DNA of 64,000 nt from Strigamia acuminata (GCA_949358305.1 OX442314.1:60583369-60647368), one strand, 5' to 3'. Shown: positions 52,284 to 63,399, counted from the stretch's first letter. Program-made: numbers and translations. The notes: generated by a model not told the origin, from the sequence alone.

Positions 52284-53657
52284 TCACTCTCCTCCTTCCG
52301 CTTGATCTTTCTTATCCTCTTCCTTGATCAATTCGAATGGGAGAATTTCACGGTTTGCAATCTCATACACAAATCGTAAGCGTAACTCACATGGCTCCCC
52401 AAACTGCATTAAGTCACGGTCTTCAACGTATCTTCTAGTGAAGTAGAGTATGGTTGGGCCACAGCTGTCATTATCCAATTGGTGCATACGTGGCGGATCC
52501 CAACGTATGAATTTGTTTGGAAACTTTACTCCTGCATCCATCAACGAGTATCTTAAAGATTCCCACTTTGGATATGTGCGCTCTATTGGTCCGCTTGGGT
52601 CATAAAGCACGTATTGGGTTGGTTTTTTCCGCCAATCCACTATGAAAAGCTGCCAATGCTCTTCAATAGGAACTGGAAACACCCAAATCTTCTTTTGAGC
52701 ACTTGGAAGTCTCTTCATTAGCCAATAGATCGCTTCCTTTCGTTTAGCTGGGTCCACCATTTTGAAGACCCACTCAGATTGAATTGGTGCCAATATGGGA
52801 TATCGCTCTTCTAACAGTTGGAGGTAGTGATCAACGACGCTGTCATACGTCCAGCTCTGTCGTCCCGGCGTTAGATCGCCTAATGCTGCCATCTGATAGT
52901 TCATGACTTTAATCGGCGGACAACCTACGGCGTCGAATGCTAAGTCATATTTTGGCGCATTACTATAGTCTAATGCAAGTCCGAGAGCCTGGACCTGTCG
53001 TGCAGCGTCCAACTCCACACGGTATACCCGTATAGGAGTGGGAAACACTACACTAGGGTCCTGGAAGGACTCTCTTCTCGCTAGGGCGATGGCTTTTAAA
53101 ATATTTTTTCTTATCTTCGCCTCCTGGATCAGCAAAGCATTCGCCCCTGTTCTCCACAACTGGTAGTCGGGCAGTCCCATCACTCCTTTTAATTTCCTGG
53201 CTCTAATGGCGTTGACCATATTCCGGTGCTCCATTCGCAAATCATTTAATCGGCGTTTGTTTCGATCAACGGTGTGACGCATTTCTTCTTCCCGGATTCT
53301 TTTCGATTGCTCGTCAAACACTTTCTTCTTTTGTGCTTTCTTATCTCGTTTCAATTGTCGATTCTTACGACGACGACGCAATAAGCCTTCTTCACCCTTT
53401 GTTAATGGTCCTGCATATTTCTTTTTGTCTTCCTCCGCCTTTTGTTTTCCTTCTGTAAACGGGCGTGGGCAGTTAACCAATTCGTCCAAAGTTTTACTTG
53501 TGCTCGGCTTATTTGCTAAATAAATTTCCAAGTCATCGCCTTTCTTAAGTTGACGTTCCAAAAGATCGCCCACTTGCATCGAGCAGACCGAATCCGCATC
53601 GCTGTCACTGTCACTACGCACATCCATCCGATCAAATTTGCTTGCCATTTCGTCCAT
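52284..53657 (-). CDS. Element D ORF3: ULP1/SENP-type cysteine protease, 457 aa
   Basis: A true ATG at 53657. Residues 1-160 are charged, with a very basic Lys/Arg stretch (about 90-150, likely coiled coil or nucleic-acid binding). The C-terminal half looks like a C48 (ULP1/SENP) protease. W269 followed by Y278 fits the ULP1 start (W-x2-D type); H334 is in EEHWQLFIVDW; D353 in YVLYDPSG; Q393 and C399 in HQLDNDSCGPTILYF. This gives the His-Asp-Gln-Cys order of the family. ULP1 proteases remove SUMO or related modifiers, and adenovirus-type relatives mature capsids. Here it is encoded between pol and LTR of an intact Gypsy element. Its target is unknown: it might process Gag-Pol or strip modifiers from host factors. 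All four catalytic residues are present. Confidence 0.85.
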   Translation of the reverse strand: MDEMASKFDRMDVRSDSDSDADSVCSMQVGDLLERQLKKGDDLEIYLANKPSTSKTLDELVNCPRPFTEGKQKAEEDKKKYAGPLTKGEEGLLRRRRKNRQLKRDKKAQKKKVFDEQSKRIREEEMRHTVDRNKRRLNDLRMEHRNMVNAIRARKLKGVMGLPDYQLWRTGANALLIQEAKIRKNILKAIALARRESFQDPSVVFPTPIRVYRVELDAARQVQALGLALDYSNAPKYDLAFDAVGCPPIKVMNYQMAALGDLTPGRQSWTYDSVVDHYLQLLEERYPILAPIQSEWVFKMVDPAKRKEAIYWLMKRLPSAQKKIWVFPVPIEEHWQLFIVDWRKKPTQYVLYDPSGPIERTYPKWESLRYSLMDAGVKFPNKFIRWDPPRMHQLDNDSCGPTILYFTRRYVEDRDLMQFGEPCELRLRFVYEIANREILPFELIKEEDKKDQAEGGE

Positions 53658-54073
53658 TCGGATTCTAATATATTATTTGAAAAGAAAATAAAATAAATTA
53701 ATTCATTAATCCAAAATATTCACAAAATTATTCCAATTTTCATTCACTATTTCATTTAACATTTCATGTTGCACTAAATTACACTAAATTTAACAATTCT
53801 TCAACTAATTAGTCACTTGATAATATATGCACACACTAAAATTTCATTTTGAAGATTTAACACAATTATTTAAGCCTAAATTTCCATTTCGCGATGTTAT
53901 TTTCTCACAAAATTCGCGATAGATTCGTTTCGTTTTTAAGCTATTTGTTCGCCAAATTCGTTCAAAATTTCACTCTCTTCACTTACGGAATCACACACAA
54001 ATCAACTGCTGCTATTATTAATGCTTTAGGTTTCTTTGAGTCACACAGTAAACCCGGTTCGTCTCAGAAAACC
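53658..54073. other. Gap between pol and ORF3 of element D
   Basis: About 415 bp, AT-rich. It may hold the splice acceptor or internal promoter for ORF3. No ORF of its own on the minus strand. Confidence 0.5.
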
Positions 54074-57000
54074 TTAACACAATCCACTATAGTCACGACG
54101 AGCCTGTTTGCGAAGGCGACGTGACCGGAAACTCTCGATTTCAGGCGGCGACGCGTCATCGACTGCGTCAGCGACACCTGTCGGCGGTTTTCGCAATTGA
54201 TTTTCTTTGTTTTTCCGTTCGTCTTCATTTTGCCATCTTTCCATAATTTCTTTCGGTCCATAGAGCGCTTTTAATCGCTCTTTTTCGCTTGGAATTGGGA
54301 AATTTGACACTTTTGTTGTATTTTCTTCAGGTTCAAAGAGTGTTTTTAACGAAATTTGATCGTCATCGCTAATGAATCGTTCTTTAGCGATCGGAATTGG
54401 CGAAATTGACGTGTTTTCTTCAATTTCTTGTTGTTTTTCACTTTGTGTTGCAATTTTATCAGCAAATGTGACTTTTTTAGCCGTCAATTCTTCTAATATC
54501 TCCGCTGGAATTTCTTCTCTGGGTTTATACGGTTTTAATCGTTCAATGTTAACAATATCTGTTTTCTTTCCATTTGAACTTCTAATTTCGTAGTCATTTG
54601 GCGCGGTTCTTCTTACTATTTCGTATGGGCCTGAGAACTGTGGTAGGAGTTTTTCACTTAACCCAACTTTTCTATTGGGTGTTTTGAGATATACTAATTC
54701 TCCTGGGTCAAATTCCACATGAACTCGGCCTTGATCGAATCTTTTTCTGCTTTTTTCTCCTTGCCATTCCAACCTTTCATTTGCTATTTTCCTAGCTTCT
54801 CTGATGAATTTCGAGGTTCGCAAGGTGAATTCTTTCTGAGGTAAGTTGAGGTTTACGTCCACGTTCAAATCAACTTCATACCCTTTCAAAAGATAATAAG
54901 GTGTATATCCTGTCGTTTCATGCACACCGGTATTATATGAGAAAAGCAAAAATGGCAAAAAATCATCCCAGTCCCTCTGGTCCTTATCAACGTAAATTTG
55001 CAACATTTTTGCAAACGTCGCATTAAAACGCTCAGTAAGTCCATTGGTCCTTGGATGGTACCCTGAAGTGGTTTTGTGTAGGGCTTTAAACATATTTGAT
55101 ACTTCTTCCACCATTTTGTTTCTGTATTCTGTGCCTCTATCGCTCAGGATTTCTCTCGGACTGCCTTCCTTCAACATTAACTCATAAAGCAAGGTTCTAG
55201 CTGCTTCCAACGCTGTTGATGCTGGAGCTGCTCTAGCAATCACTGTCCGCGACAAATAATCTGTCATTACGAAAACATACTTGTTGCCCTTGTCGGAGGT
55301 CGGAAAACTTCCCAGTGTATCGATTCCAATCTTCTCGAAAGGCTTAGATATCGTAGACCACGGCTGCATTAAACCTTTTGGCGCTGTTGTCATTGATTTC
55401 GAGCTCGCGCAATGTGGACAAGAAAGTACGTAATTTCTAACGTCTTTATATATCCGGGGCCAGAAGAATCTTGTTCTCATTCTCTTCCATGTTTTGTTTA
55501 GGCCCAAGTGAGCACCCGTCAGTCCGTCATGCATTTCTTCAAGAACTGCAGTTTTCAAATGCTGCGGAACATATAACAGATTTACTTCCGTGTCTAGGGA
55601 ATTCAAAGAATTTTTCTTCCTAAACAACACATTGTCGAGAAGAACGAACTGCTTTAGAGGACGTCTTCTCTTCTTCGGAAGTTGCTCTACTTGATTCATT
55701 GCGGTGATCAATTCCAGTAGCTTCTTGTCCTTACGCTGCTCAGCAGGAAGGTCGAGCTGTTCGAGTAAAAGTGAGGGAACTATTTCGTTTTCTTCCTCGC
55801 TTAAATCTTCTGGAATTCTGCTCAAGGCGTCGGCATCTTTGTGCGCTTTTCCGCTCTTGTAGATCACATCGAAATCAAAGTCTACTAGCTGTAGGCTCCA
55901 TCTAGCTAGTCTGCCATTGGGGTTTTTGACTGATTTTAGCCATTGGAGTGCCGAATGGTCTGTAATTATCTGGAACTTCTTACCATACAGATAAGGTCGA
56001 TACTTTTCAATTCCAAACAGAATAGCCAGACATTCCCTTTCTGTGGCTGTGTAATTCTGTTCTGCTTGGCTGAGAAGTCTGCTGGCATAAGCTATCACAT
56101 GTTCTTGTTTGTTTATCTTCTGTTTCAACACTGCTCCAAGACCATATGCGCTCGCGTCGGTCGATACCATGAAGGGTTCTTCAAAATTAGGGTGCGCAAG
56201 CACTGGCACGGTGATAAGGGCGGTCCTCAATGTTTTGAAGGCCTTGTCATGAGGTGGGCCCCAATCAAATTTCTCGTCCTTCTTCGTCAAATTGACTAAG
56301 GGCTTGGATATGTCCGCAAAACCTGGAATGAACTTCCTGTAATACGAACAGAGCCCTATGAATCCTCGAAGAAGTTTGAGGTTAGTAGGAACTGGAAACT
56401 TCGTGACGGATTCCAGATTCCTTGGGTCTGGTGATATACCCTCAGAGTCCACGACATGTCCTAAATACTTGATGGTGTTCGTTCCAAATGTGCACTTGCT
56501 CAACTTCACCTTTAAGTTAGATTGTCTAAGCTTGTCGAAAACGTTGTCTAGATCTTTCAAATGCTGATCGAATGTTTTAGAGAAAATGATAAGGTCGTCA
56601 ATGTATGCTATACAAACTTTGCCTAGGAGGTTGCCTAAAACTTTGTTCATTAACTTTTGAAAAGCTGCTGGACTATTGCATAATCCCATTCCTAGGACGT
56701 TAAACTCAAAATGTCCGCTTGAAGTGGTGAATGCTGTTTTTTCGCAATCTTGTTCATCTATTTCGACTTGATAATATCCTTGAATAAGATCCATCATGGA
56801 GAAGAACTGTGCACCTGCCAGCTGATCTAAAGTGTCATCTATTCTTGGCAATGGGTACACCATTTTCTTTGTTATCGCATTCAAACGTCTCCAGTCGACA
56901 CAAAATCTCCACTTACCATCTCTTTTCTTTATTAGCAATACAGGCGCGCTCCAGGGACTTTCTGATTCCCTTATCACTCCCATATCAAGCAATTTCTTTG

Positions 57001-58020
57001 TTTCCTCTGCTTCGACTTCTTTTTCCTTCATAGAACGACGATACGGTTGCAAATGTATTGGGTCATGGTCTCCAGTATCGATTTTATGCTTATACACTTG
57101 AACTCTTCCCAAATCCTTATCAGAAACAGCAAATCTGTCTTGATTCTTTTGAAGAAGTTGTCGCATTTGCTCTTGTTGGTCTTTATTCATTTTGTCTTTT
57201 GCTATTGAGGAGTCAAAGTCAAAACAGTGTACCTGTTTTTCATCAAACACCCCAACATCAACCACATAATAAGCTTTTGCGATTGCTGACTTCTCCTTCA
57301 GAAAGACTGTCTTCTTGGTTGGGTTAGCCACTCGAATGATGCCTTTGCCGTTCTTGAAATCTGTTAAAGTCTTACAACCTATCACAGCAAATCTATCAGT
57401 AACATTATGTAATGGTTGCACAAACATGTCCAATGTTATTGCTTTATTCAAATAGATGGGAACAATGCACTCATGCATTGGTGGAATTGTGATGTTCTTC
57501 ATTACCCTCGCAACATAATTCTGATCAACAAAAGTTTTATTCATTGGAAATGACACTTCCTTTCCACTAGTTCGGCCCACAAAGATTTTTTGTTTGTCGT
57601 AGTCTAACACGCACTTCGCGAACAGCATGAATGGGTCACTTAGCAGTAATTCATAATGAAATCCTTTAACAATCAGGACCTCGATCCTGTATGTTAATTC
57701 ACCAATTGTAATGTTCATCTTGGTTTTTCCTATTGGAGTCACAAGTTCTCCGCTTACCCCTTGTAATCGTATATTTGGGCTTGGCGGGTACTTCAACTGT
57801 AAAGCTTCAGCAAGCTCTTCGCTGATAACATTGCGTTTTCCTCCAGTGTCCATAACTGCCTTGACTTCCATGTTGTTCACTATTACTGGAATTTCCAATA
57901 GAGATTCTGAAATGTTCATATTGACTACGATTATCTTCTCTTTTCTACTTTTTCTTTTCTTCTTTGGATGACAACATCTTCCTTGTTGATGGTGACATCT
58001 TCCTTGTGGCCGACCCACTA
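54074..58020 (-). CDS. pol: Element D Pol, ~1314 aa, intact
   Basis: Reached from gag by -1 frameshift at GAAAACTAG (58018-58026), counting from the GTG at 58018. A basic Cys/His linker (1-30) leads into protease DTG at 57-59. RT has conserved YPLPRIDDTL and the YIDD active site at 472-475. RNase H starts with D621 (STDASAYGLG) and contains TDHSALQWL. Integrase has a zinc domain (H830, H837, C867, C870) and core residues D900 (GIDTLG), D960 (LSDRGTEY) and E996 (GLTERFN). The C-terminal domain (LLPQFSGPYEIV) and an acidic tail follow. No lesions. Order PR-RT-RH-IN is diagnostic for Ty3/Gypsy. Confidence 0.95.
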
Positions 58021-59349
58021 GTTTTCCTCTTCTTGTTGACCTTGTTGTGGGTTCTGCTTAGGATTAGGGTTCGTTTTACCGCCCCCTTGTGTCCTTTTCT
58101 TCTTAAACCACCTTCTGTTGTTTGGGTTCCCTCTATTTTCTTGAGATTGTTGCTCCTGTGGCGCTGATGTGTTATGTTCACAACCATAACGATGCCAACA
58201 TCCACATGAACGCGTTGTTGTCGGACTACTATTTGACCGCTGTCTACCTCTGTTATATCTACCTCTAAAGTTCTGTCCGCGCTGCGATGCTGGAATATAC
58301 CACTCGCCTTGTATGAATAATGGAACCGATTGTTGTGGCTCTACTGACTCACTAACGAGCTTTTGCTGTTTTAATTTAATATTTTCAGCTAATAACTCGG
58401 CGTAGCTTACTGGGGATCCCCCTGTTCCAGACAGTATACCTGTTGTCGTAGGGTTCACCTTTTCATCTACAACTTTTTTGAACATTGTGAGCAGTAGATC
58501 CGCTGGTTCTTCTGTTTTGTGACTTTCATACAATTTAAGTCTCTGTTCCATTTCTTCTAACGTCGATGGAAATACTGTTATCATCATCTTCTGCATTGCA
58601 GGCTTCAAACCTTGGTAAACATAATTTATTTTCTGAGTTTCAGTCATTTCTGGTAGAATAAACGCACATTCGGCCAAGACTTTCTTCATGAAGGCATCTG
58701 CTGTACCCTCTTTGTGTTTCATGAAGTGGAGAGTATTGTAAACATTTTCTTGGCTTCTTCTAAATTTTTTCTCGATCTGTGGTTTCCAATCCGTCCATTT
58801 CCATGTCGGATTCTTCTTTAGTTGTTCCACAAACCATGCCAATCCATCAGTCTTTAAGGCTAATGCTAGATGTTTTACCCTCTCATCATCTGTTCCTATT
58901 GTAGCTTCATATGCCACAAGCCATTGGTCGATGTTGCCCTTTTCTGTATCATAAGTGACAACAGGTCGCTTCTGCACTACCAAACTCTTCAATAAGTCGG
59001 TCAATACGTCCGTTGGAGTCTGTGGTGATGTCATTTTCGGAAAATTTGGTTTAATTGGGGTTGGAACTGGTTTAGTTTTTACTGGTGTAAATGTCTTTAT
59101 TATTTCTTCTAAACCTTTTTGTGGAATTAATTTTATTGCTGGAGTAGCAAAATCCAATTTCTGTAATATTGATTGAGGTTGAGATCGGACTTCTTTATCT
59201 TCCTTCTGAGGTTCAGTGTCAGATTCGGATTTAGCGTTTTTACTTCTTCTAGTGGTGATATTTTTCAAATTTGGTTCAGGTGACTGCAAATTTTGTAAAT
59301 CCTGAAGATTATCCAAGTTGAATTGTGACAATTTCACTGGCTTATCCAC
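58018..59349 (-). CDS. gag: Element D Gag, up to 443 aa, no upstream ATG
   Basis: The frame opens after a stop near 59359 and has a GTG at 59349 (VDKPVKLSQ) but no ATG until the one in PKMTSPQTPTD, about 100 codons in. The stretch before that ATG is conserved with element B (KPVKL, DNL.DLQN), so it is probably translated through a spliced leader or a non-AUG start. The core (NIDQWLVAYEATIGTDDERVKHL ... KFRRSQENVYNTLHFM) is a retrotransposon Gag. The nucleocapsid part has CGCWHRYGC and a basic Arg/Lys/Gln tail instead of a CCHC knuckle. Stop TAG at 58020-58018. Confidence 0.85.
   Translation of the reverse strand: MDKPVKLSQFNLDNLQDLQNLQSPEPNLKNITTRRSKNAKSESDTEPQKEDKEVRSQPQSILQKLDFATPAIKLIPQKGLEEIIKTFTPVKTKPVPTPIKPNFPKMTSPQTPTDVLTDLLKSLVVQKRPVVTYDTEKGNIDQWLVAYEATIGTDDERVKHLALALKTDGLAWFVEQLKKNPTWKWTDWKPQIEKKFRRSQENVYNTLHFMKHKEGTADAFMKKVLAECAFILPEMTETQKINYVYQGLKPAMQKMMITVFPSTLEEMEQRLKLYESHKTEEPADLLLTMFKKVVDEKVNPTTTGILSGTGGSPVSYAELLAENIKLKQQKLVSESVEPQQSVPLFIQGEWYIPASQRGQNFRGRYNRGRQRSNSSPTTTRSCGCWHRYGCEHNTSAPQEQQSQENRGNPNNRRWFKKKRTQGGGKTNPNPKQNPQQGQQEEEN
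58020..58026 (-). promoter_or_regulatory. Gag-Pol frameshift site of element D (GAAAACTAG context)
   Basis: The minus strand reads GAG GAA AAC TAG in gag frame, and Pol is open in the -1 frame from this stop. Element B has ACG GAA AAC TAG and element A CCA AAA AAC TAG. The heptamer G GAA AAC does not obey the X XXY YYZ rule, but AAC TAG in the A site is conserved in all three. Confidence 0.6.
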
Positions 59350-59892
59350 ACTGAAGCCTTATATTGCACTTTTTTATTCACTTCACTAGCACTAATCTCT
59401 TTCTAAACACTGAATACACTAACACGAATTCATTACCTGAAAACTTAAAGTGTTATTAGCATATAATTCATAAATATTACACTCAAAATTACAAAGAAAA
59501 TAATCCAACAATAACATTTCAAAACAATTTTTCAATTCCTATAAATTCACAAAATTTCCTGTAAATAAATATCAAAATTAGTATTTATACACTATATATT
59601 TTATTTATTCTAAATATAACAATTGTAAATCAATTTATTAATCCCTAATAAACAATTAAACTCTATTTTTATTTCCAAAATGCAAATTATTTCACACAAT
59701 GACATTAAATATTCAAGCTGTGACTTCACTTGTTTTTACCAACTCTGAGTCATTCAAGATAATTGCTATAAAATCAGCAATTTTCAAGTTTTTATTTCTA
59801 GATTTTTATTAAATTATTTTGGCAATTTTAATCCAATTTTAATGGGATTTTAAATCTAAACGGGCTACAATCGAGACCGCATCTCCACCAGT
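59350..59892 (-). other. Leader and primer-binding site of element D
   Basis: On the minus strand TGGTGGAGATGCGGTCTCG starts two bases after the LTR. It matches the sites of B and E in its first ten bases and beyond. The leader is AT-rich; an acceptor-like GGCTTCAG lies just before the gag frame. Confidence 0.65.
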
Positions 59893-60385
59893 TGTTACGT
59901 GGCTAAATGGGGATTGATTTAGTCCTACGTGACATGAATTCAATCAAGAATGACACAGGGTTTTATATGTAAAATGCCTGTTGGCTTTATTGTTCAAAGT
60001 CGGACATTTACTAATGCAAATGTTCGGTCATCAGCTCTTATTACATTTGTTCATTTATTAAACCTAAAACACATAAATGGTTCATTCAAATCAAATAAGG
60101 ATGATGCTGTTGTTTATTCAATTCAGTTTAGGAAACCTAGTCCTGCCTGACCGTCAACCGGCTGGCAGTAGTAGGTGAAGGTAACAGTTTGAGAATCAAA
60201 AGAGATCTGAGCTCTCTGGCTTAATCAACTCACTAAGTAAACTCCTATTCCCCCTATCAACTAAGTTGAACGGTCTGTGCATCTAATTAGGTGCGCAGCG
60301 CCGTCTAGTGAGAATTCATTGCATTAAATGCCTAAACAGAGCGAGCAGAGCCAGCCGATACACGGTACGGCTCTACCGCGTAACA
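59893..60385 (-). repeat. 5' LTR of element D (493 bp)
   Basis: Apparently identical with 51379-51871. ATAT follows on the right. No AATAAA lies between it and the stop of the neighbouring host gene on the minus strand. Confidence 0.95.
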
Positions 60386-60611
60386 ATATTCAATTAGTGT
60401 CTGCGAAATTCAATTCAGCTGTTAGTCCACTTACCTGTTGTTATTCCTGAAGTCTGGAGTTCACGTTGGGTTTTTTGAGGAGTACAGCCATAGTCGACAA
60501 ATAAATAATTTTAAATCAATTATTTGTTTGCAATTGTTTAATTTAGTTTAATTTATAACCTTTACCATTTTTTGAAAATTTCTTTACAACTTTTGTAGGG
60601 TCAATTTTTTA

Positions 60612-61648
60612 CTAAGCGGTGAAATTTTTATCGAATTGGATAGGACAGTGCAAGTACTGTTTTAACTCATATCCTTTTCCAGAGAGAGGATAAACGCATT
60701 CGAAGGCCATTGCTATCATACCTATCAGTTTATTTTGGACAAAATTAGAAGCCAGTAGACATTTGCACGATCGTTCAAACTTTGGATCCTTCGTAATACA
60801 CTCCGCAGAATCAAGGGTAAAATCTTCAATGGCCAGCTCAGCAGTCTTCAACACGATATCTTTAGAATTAGCATATGAATTAAACGTAATCTTGCCATTA
60901 ACCCATTTTAGCAAAATGGTATCAGTTATTAATTTGGTATCGTCGTTGCACTCCGGCCCGGCATCATCTGCCGGCGCGCATACGTCGAGCTTTGATAAAC
61001 TCTCAGCATCAACTTCTGGATGTTTGTGCAACAAAGAAGCTTTTAGTATATCTGCGTTGTCTCCAGTAGCGCATCCTGCGGAAAGTGGGTCGGCAAAATC
61101 CTTCACAACCGTTGCTGGGCTAAAATTAAGTGAAATAGATTAACAAAACTGATTGGTAGAAGATACTCTTATTGTTATCAATTGTTCCAATTATTACTTG
61201 CAAGGTAATTCACATGTACAGTTTAAGCTGAAATGGGGGAGTGTGATCGATACTGGAAATCGGTGACCACCGTCAGCGGTCTTAACGGGACAAACTTTAA
61301 AGTCTGGAGTCAGCTCACCAGATGACAATCCACGAATTGAACACTTGTCACATGGTGACCCCTGATACTCTAGGCCAATCGGTTCAGACCTAACAAGGAT
61401 GAAATGAATTTAATACTGTGTAATTGATTTTTTTTATAGAGATATTACACCTTTCTAGAGCGAAAGTTGCGCTGGCAATTCCACTGTCCATGATACTTGT
61501 ACACTCGACACAATCTGAAATGATATTAGTTAATAATATAAGTAACTGACTTAGTTGCTAAGGTTTCTACGTTACCAACATCCCAAGCAACAATCCATTT
61601 AGTCGTTTGGCAGCACAAACACAAGAACAGCAATACTTTACTCAACAT
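60612..61648 (-). CDS. Host gene: secreted cysteine-rich protein, 4 exons, 278 aa
   Basis: Exon 1 61648-61576, exon 2 61514-61451, exon 3 61389-61198, exon 4 61119-60612. Every intron begins GT and ends AG (lengths 61, 61 and 78 nt), and the phases join without a stop. The first ~22 residues (MLSKVLLFLCLCCQTTKWIV) form a signal peptide. The mature part has many cysteines, including CVECTS, CDKC, NCTCELPC, CAPADDAGPEC and SCKC, so a disulfide-rich extracellular protein is likely. NCT and NFT are possible N-glycosylation sites. An acceptor-like TTTTAG just 12 nt before the ATG suggests a 5' UTR intron. I recognise no family. This is the only convincing single-copy host gene of the window, and element D sits about 225 bp past its stop. 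Confidence 0.8.
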
Positions 61649-61943
61649 GTTTTCCAGCTAAAAGAAAAGTAATATTCATGGTCATGTTCGAGGTAATCGT
61701 AAAAACAAACGGAGAAGTCAGTTTTGTTAGATCTGAGAAATCATTTATATTTGTTACCGTATATTTGAGATCATTGAGTTGATAGTCCTGTCTAATGTTA
61801 TTGTAAAATCAGGCTTTATTGTTTGCTTATAGGATAAATCTCCTTTGCTTTATAACTTGTGTGTATGATTTTTTCTGTGTGTTATGTATCATGTGGTCGG
61901 AGATGTTAGGAAACCCTCCGACCAGTCATTCCAATGAATAAAG

Positions 61944-62186
61944 ATGGCGCCCAAGTTTGGGTTTTCCAACATCAAGAAAATATTTTTATTCTCAACATCC
62001 AACACTGACAGCTCATTAAGTTTCACGGCAGAAAAACGAAATGGCTTGTACTATATCGTCGACAAGAGCGAAAACAGAAGTCGAGAAGACAAAAACCGTT
62101 TTGCGACTAACAAAATAACCCAGTTGCGATTGCAACACGCACAAATAACAATCAAAGATAAAAATGGTAAACTTAACTTCTTTTAA
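61944..62186 (+). other. Short ORF, 80 codons, unknown
   Basis: The ATG-started frame MAPKFGFSNIKKIFLFSTSN continues with charged sequence and ends KDKNGKLNFF. It is preceded by CCAATGAATAAAGATGGCG. No domain seen. It could be the start of a gene, a TE leader ORF or chance. Confidence 0.25.
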
Positions 62187-62439
62187 TTAAAGAAATTTTA
62201 ACACGGAGAAACCCGTGGTAACACATGTTCATACTACTCAAAGACATGAAATTAGAATACACACCTCTGTCAAAACAAAAGTTGTGTTTGAAATCACATC
62301 ACACAAAAAATAATCAACATATAACCAAATGTTTATTTTTCCCAATACAATGAACAAAAAATGAATTAAATAAACAAAATTTCATGAAAATTGATCAATT
62401 TTTTCAGAAGTTATCATGAAAAATGATTGGGCTCTGCAA
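62187..62439. other. No gene recognised; AT-rich left flank of the Tc1 relic
   Basis: It contains GACATGAAATTAGAATAC (about 62243), a motif repeated at 62473, so it may be part of a second, truncated terminus of the same Tc1 family. Confidence 0.35.
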
Positions 62440-62479
62440 GACACTAAATTAGAATCCTCAAGAATTAGAGGCATGAAAT

Positions 62480-63399
62480 TAGAATATTTATTGTTAATAT
62501 ATTGTAGGTCTGCCTTTTGCATTAATTACTGCCTTAATACATCTGGGCATAGATTCCACCTGGCCACTCTAATACTTGAACCAATCTTGAGTAACTTTAG
62601 CTGAATGTGCCGGTGCTAAATCATGTTGAAATGAATAACCAGAAAAGCATACTCTTTGTTTTAATGAAGTCAAAAGTTCATCCATGAGAATATTTTTTAT
62701 TTTCCAGCATTAATAGTACCTTCAACTAACAAGAGAGTGATAATGCCCCAGCATTAATAGTACCTTCAACTAACAAGAGAGTGATAATGCCCTTTGCAGC
62801 CATGAAACCCCATACCACAACAGATGTGGGATGCTTCACTGTAGACCTCACACATTTGTGAACATACTCCTCTCCTTTTCTTCGCCAGATACTGGGCCCA
62901 GAATCACCAAATGTTATACAAAATCGAGACTCATCTGACCAAATGACCTTTTTCTACTGATCAACAGTCCATTTCATTGTTTTCTTGCCCACAATAATCG
63001 TTTTCTTCGCTGTTTTGCATTAAGATGTGGTTTGTGTTTAGGAACTCGAGACTTGAATCCCATTTCTTTTACCCTTCTTAATGTTGTGCGAGTTGACACT
63101 TGGATTTTAGATGTTTGTTTCCACTCCTGAGTTATTTATTCAGCATTCTTGAACCTATTTTTCTTCACAATCTCATGAAGGGAGCTGTCCGTCCATTTAG
63201 ATGTTTTACGAGTGCGTTGTTTATATTTTTGCTGGTCAGAAATCTCAACACCATTTGCCTTAAATTGTTTTATAACTTTTGATACAGTTGACTGGGAGCA
63301 AGGAATAGCTTTGGCTATGTCAATTTGCTTCAGTTTTTGTTGAAATAAAGTAATTATTTTGGTTTTTTCACGATCAGTTAAGTCTGATCGCTTTCCCAT
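62480..63399 (-). pseudogene. Tc1-like transposase pseudogene
   Basis: ATG at 63399 (MGKRSDLTDREKTKIITLF) with a bipartite helix-turn-helix (IDIAKAIPCSQSTVSKVIKQ). The frame stops at 63136, then continues in other frames with the DDE core start (VIWSDESRFCITFGD) and GSVVVWGF-like sequence (TSVVVWGFMAAKGIIT). A tandem 44-bp duplication (62704-62747 and 62748-62791) shifts the frame again. Several stops occur. The long upstream extension of the first frame through Phe-rich sequence is simple repeat, not gene. Confidence 0.85.
62704..62791. repeat. 44-bp tandem duplication inside the Tc1 pseudogene
   Basis: CCAGCATTAATAGTACCTTC... to ...GATAATGCC is present twice, back to back and identical. 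Because 44 is not a multiple of three it destroys the frame. Confidence 0.9.

Larger units (their letters stand above)
51379..60385 (-). mobile_element. Complete Ty3/Gypsy element D (9007 bp) with ULP1-like ORF3
   Basis: LTRs of 493 bp at 51379-51871 and 59893-60385 appear identical. The 4-bp duplication ATAT is exact (51375-51378 and 60386-60389). On the minus strand the order is LTR, primer-binding site TGGTGGAGATGCGGT (complement of 59876-59890), gag, pol in the -1 frame, ORF3 (cysteine protease), a G-rich polypurine tract (complement of 51872-51890) and LTR. All three ORFs are open, so the copy is young and may be active. It inserted about 220 bp past the stop codon of the secreted-protein gene at 60612-61648. 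Confidence 0.95.

Noticed and set aside
62199-62216. CACGGAGAAACCCGTG hairpin as a terminator
   Set aside because: Intrinsic terminators are not expected in an animal genome; the short hairpin alone means little.
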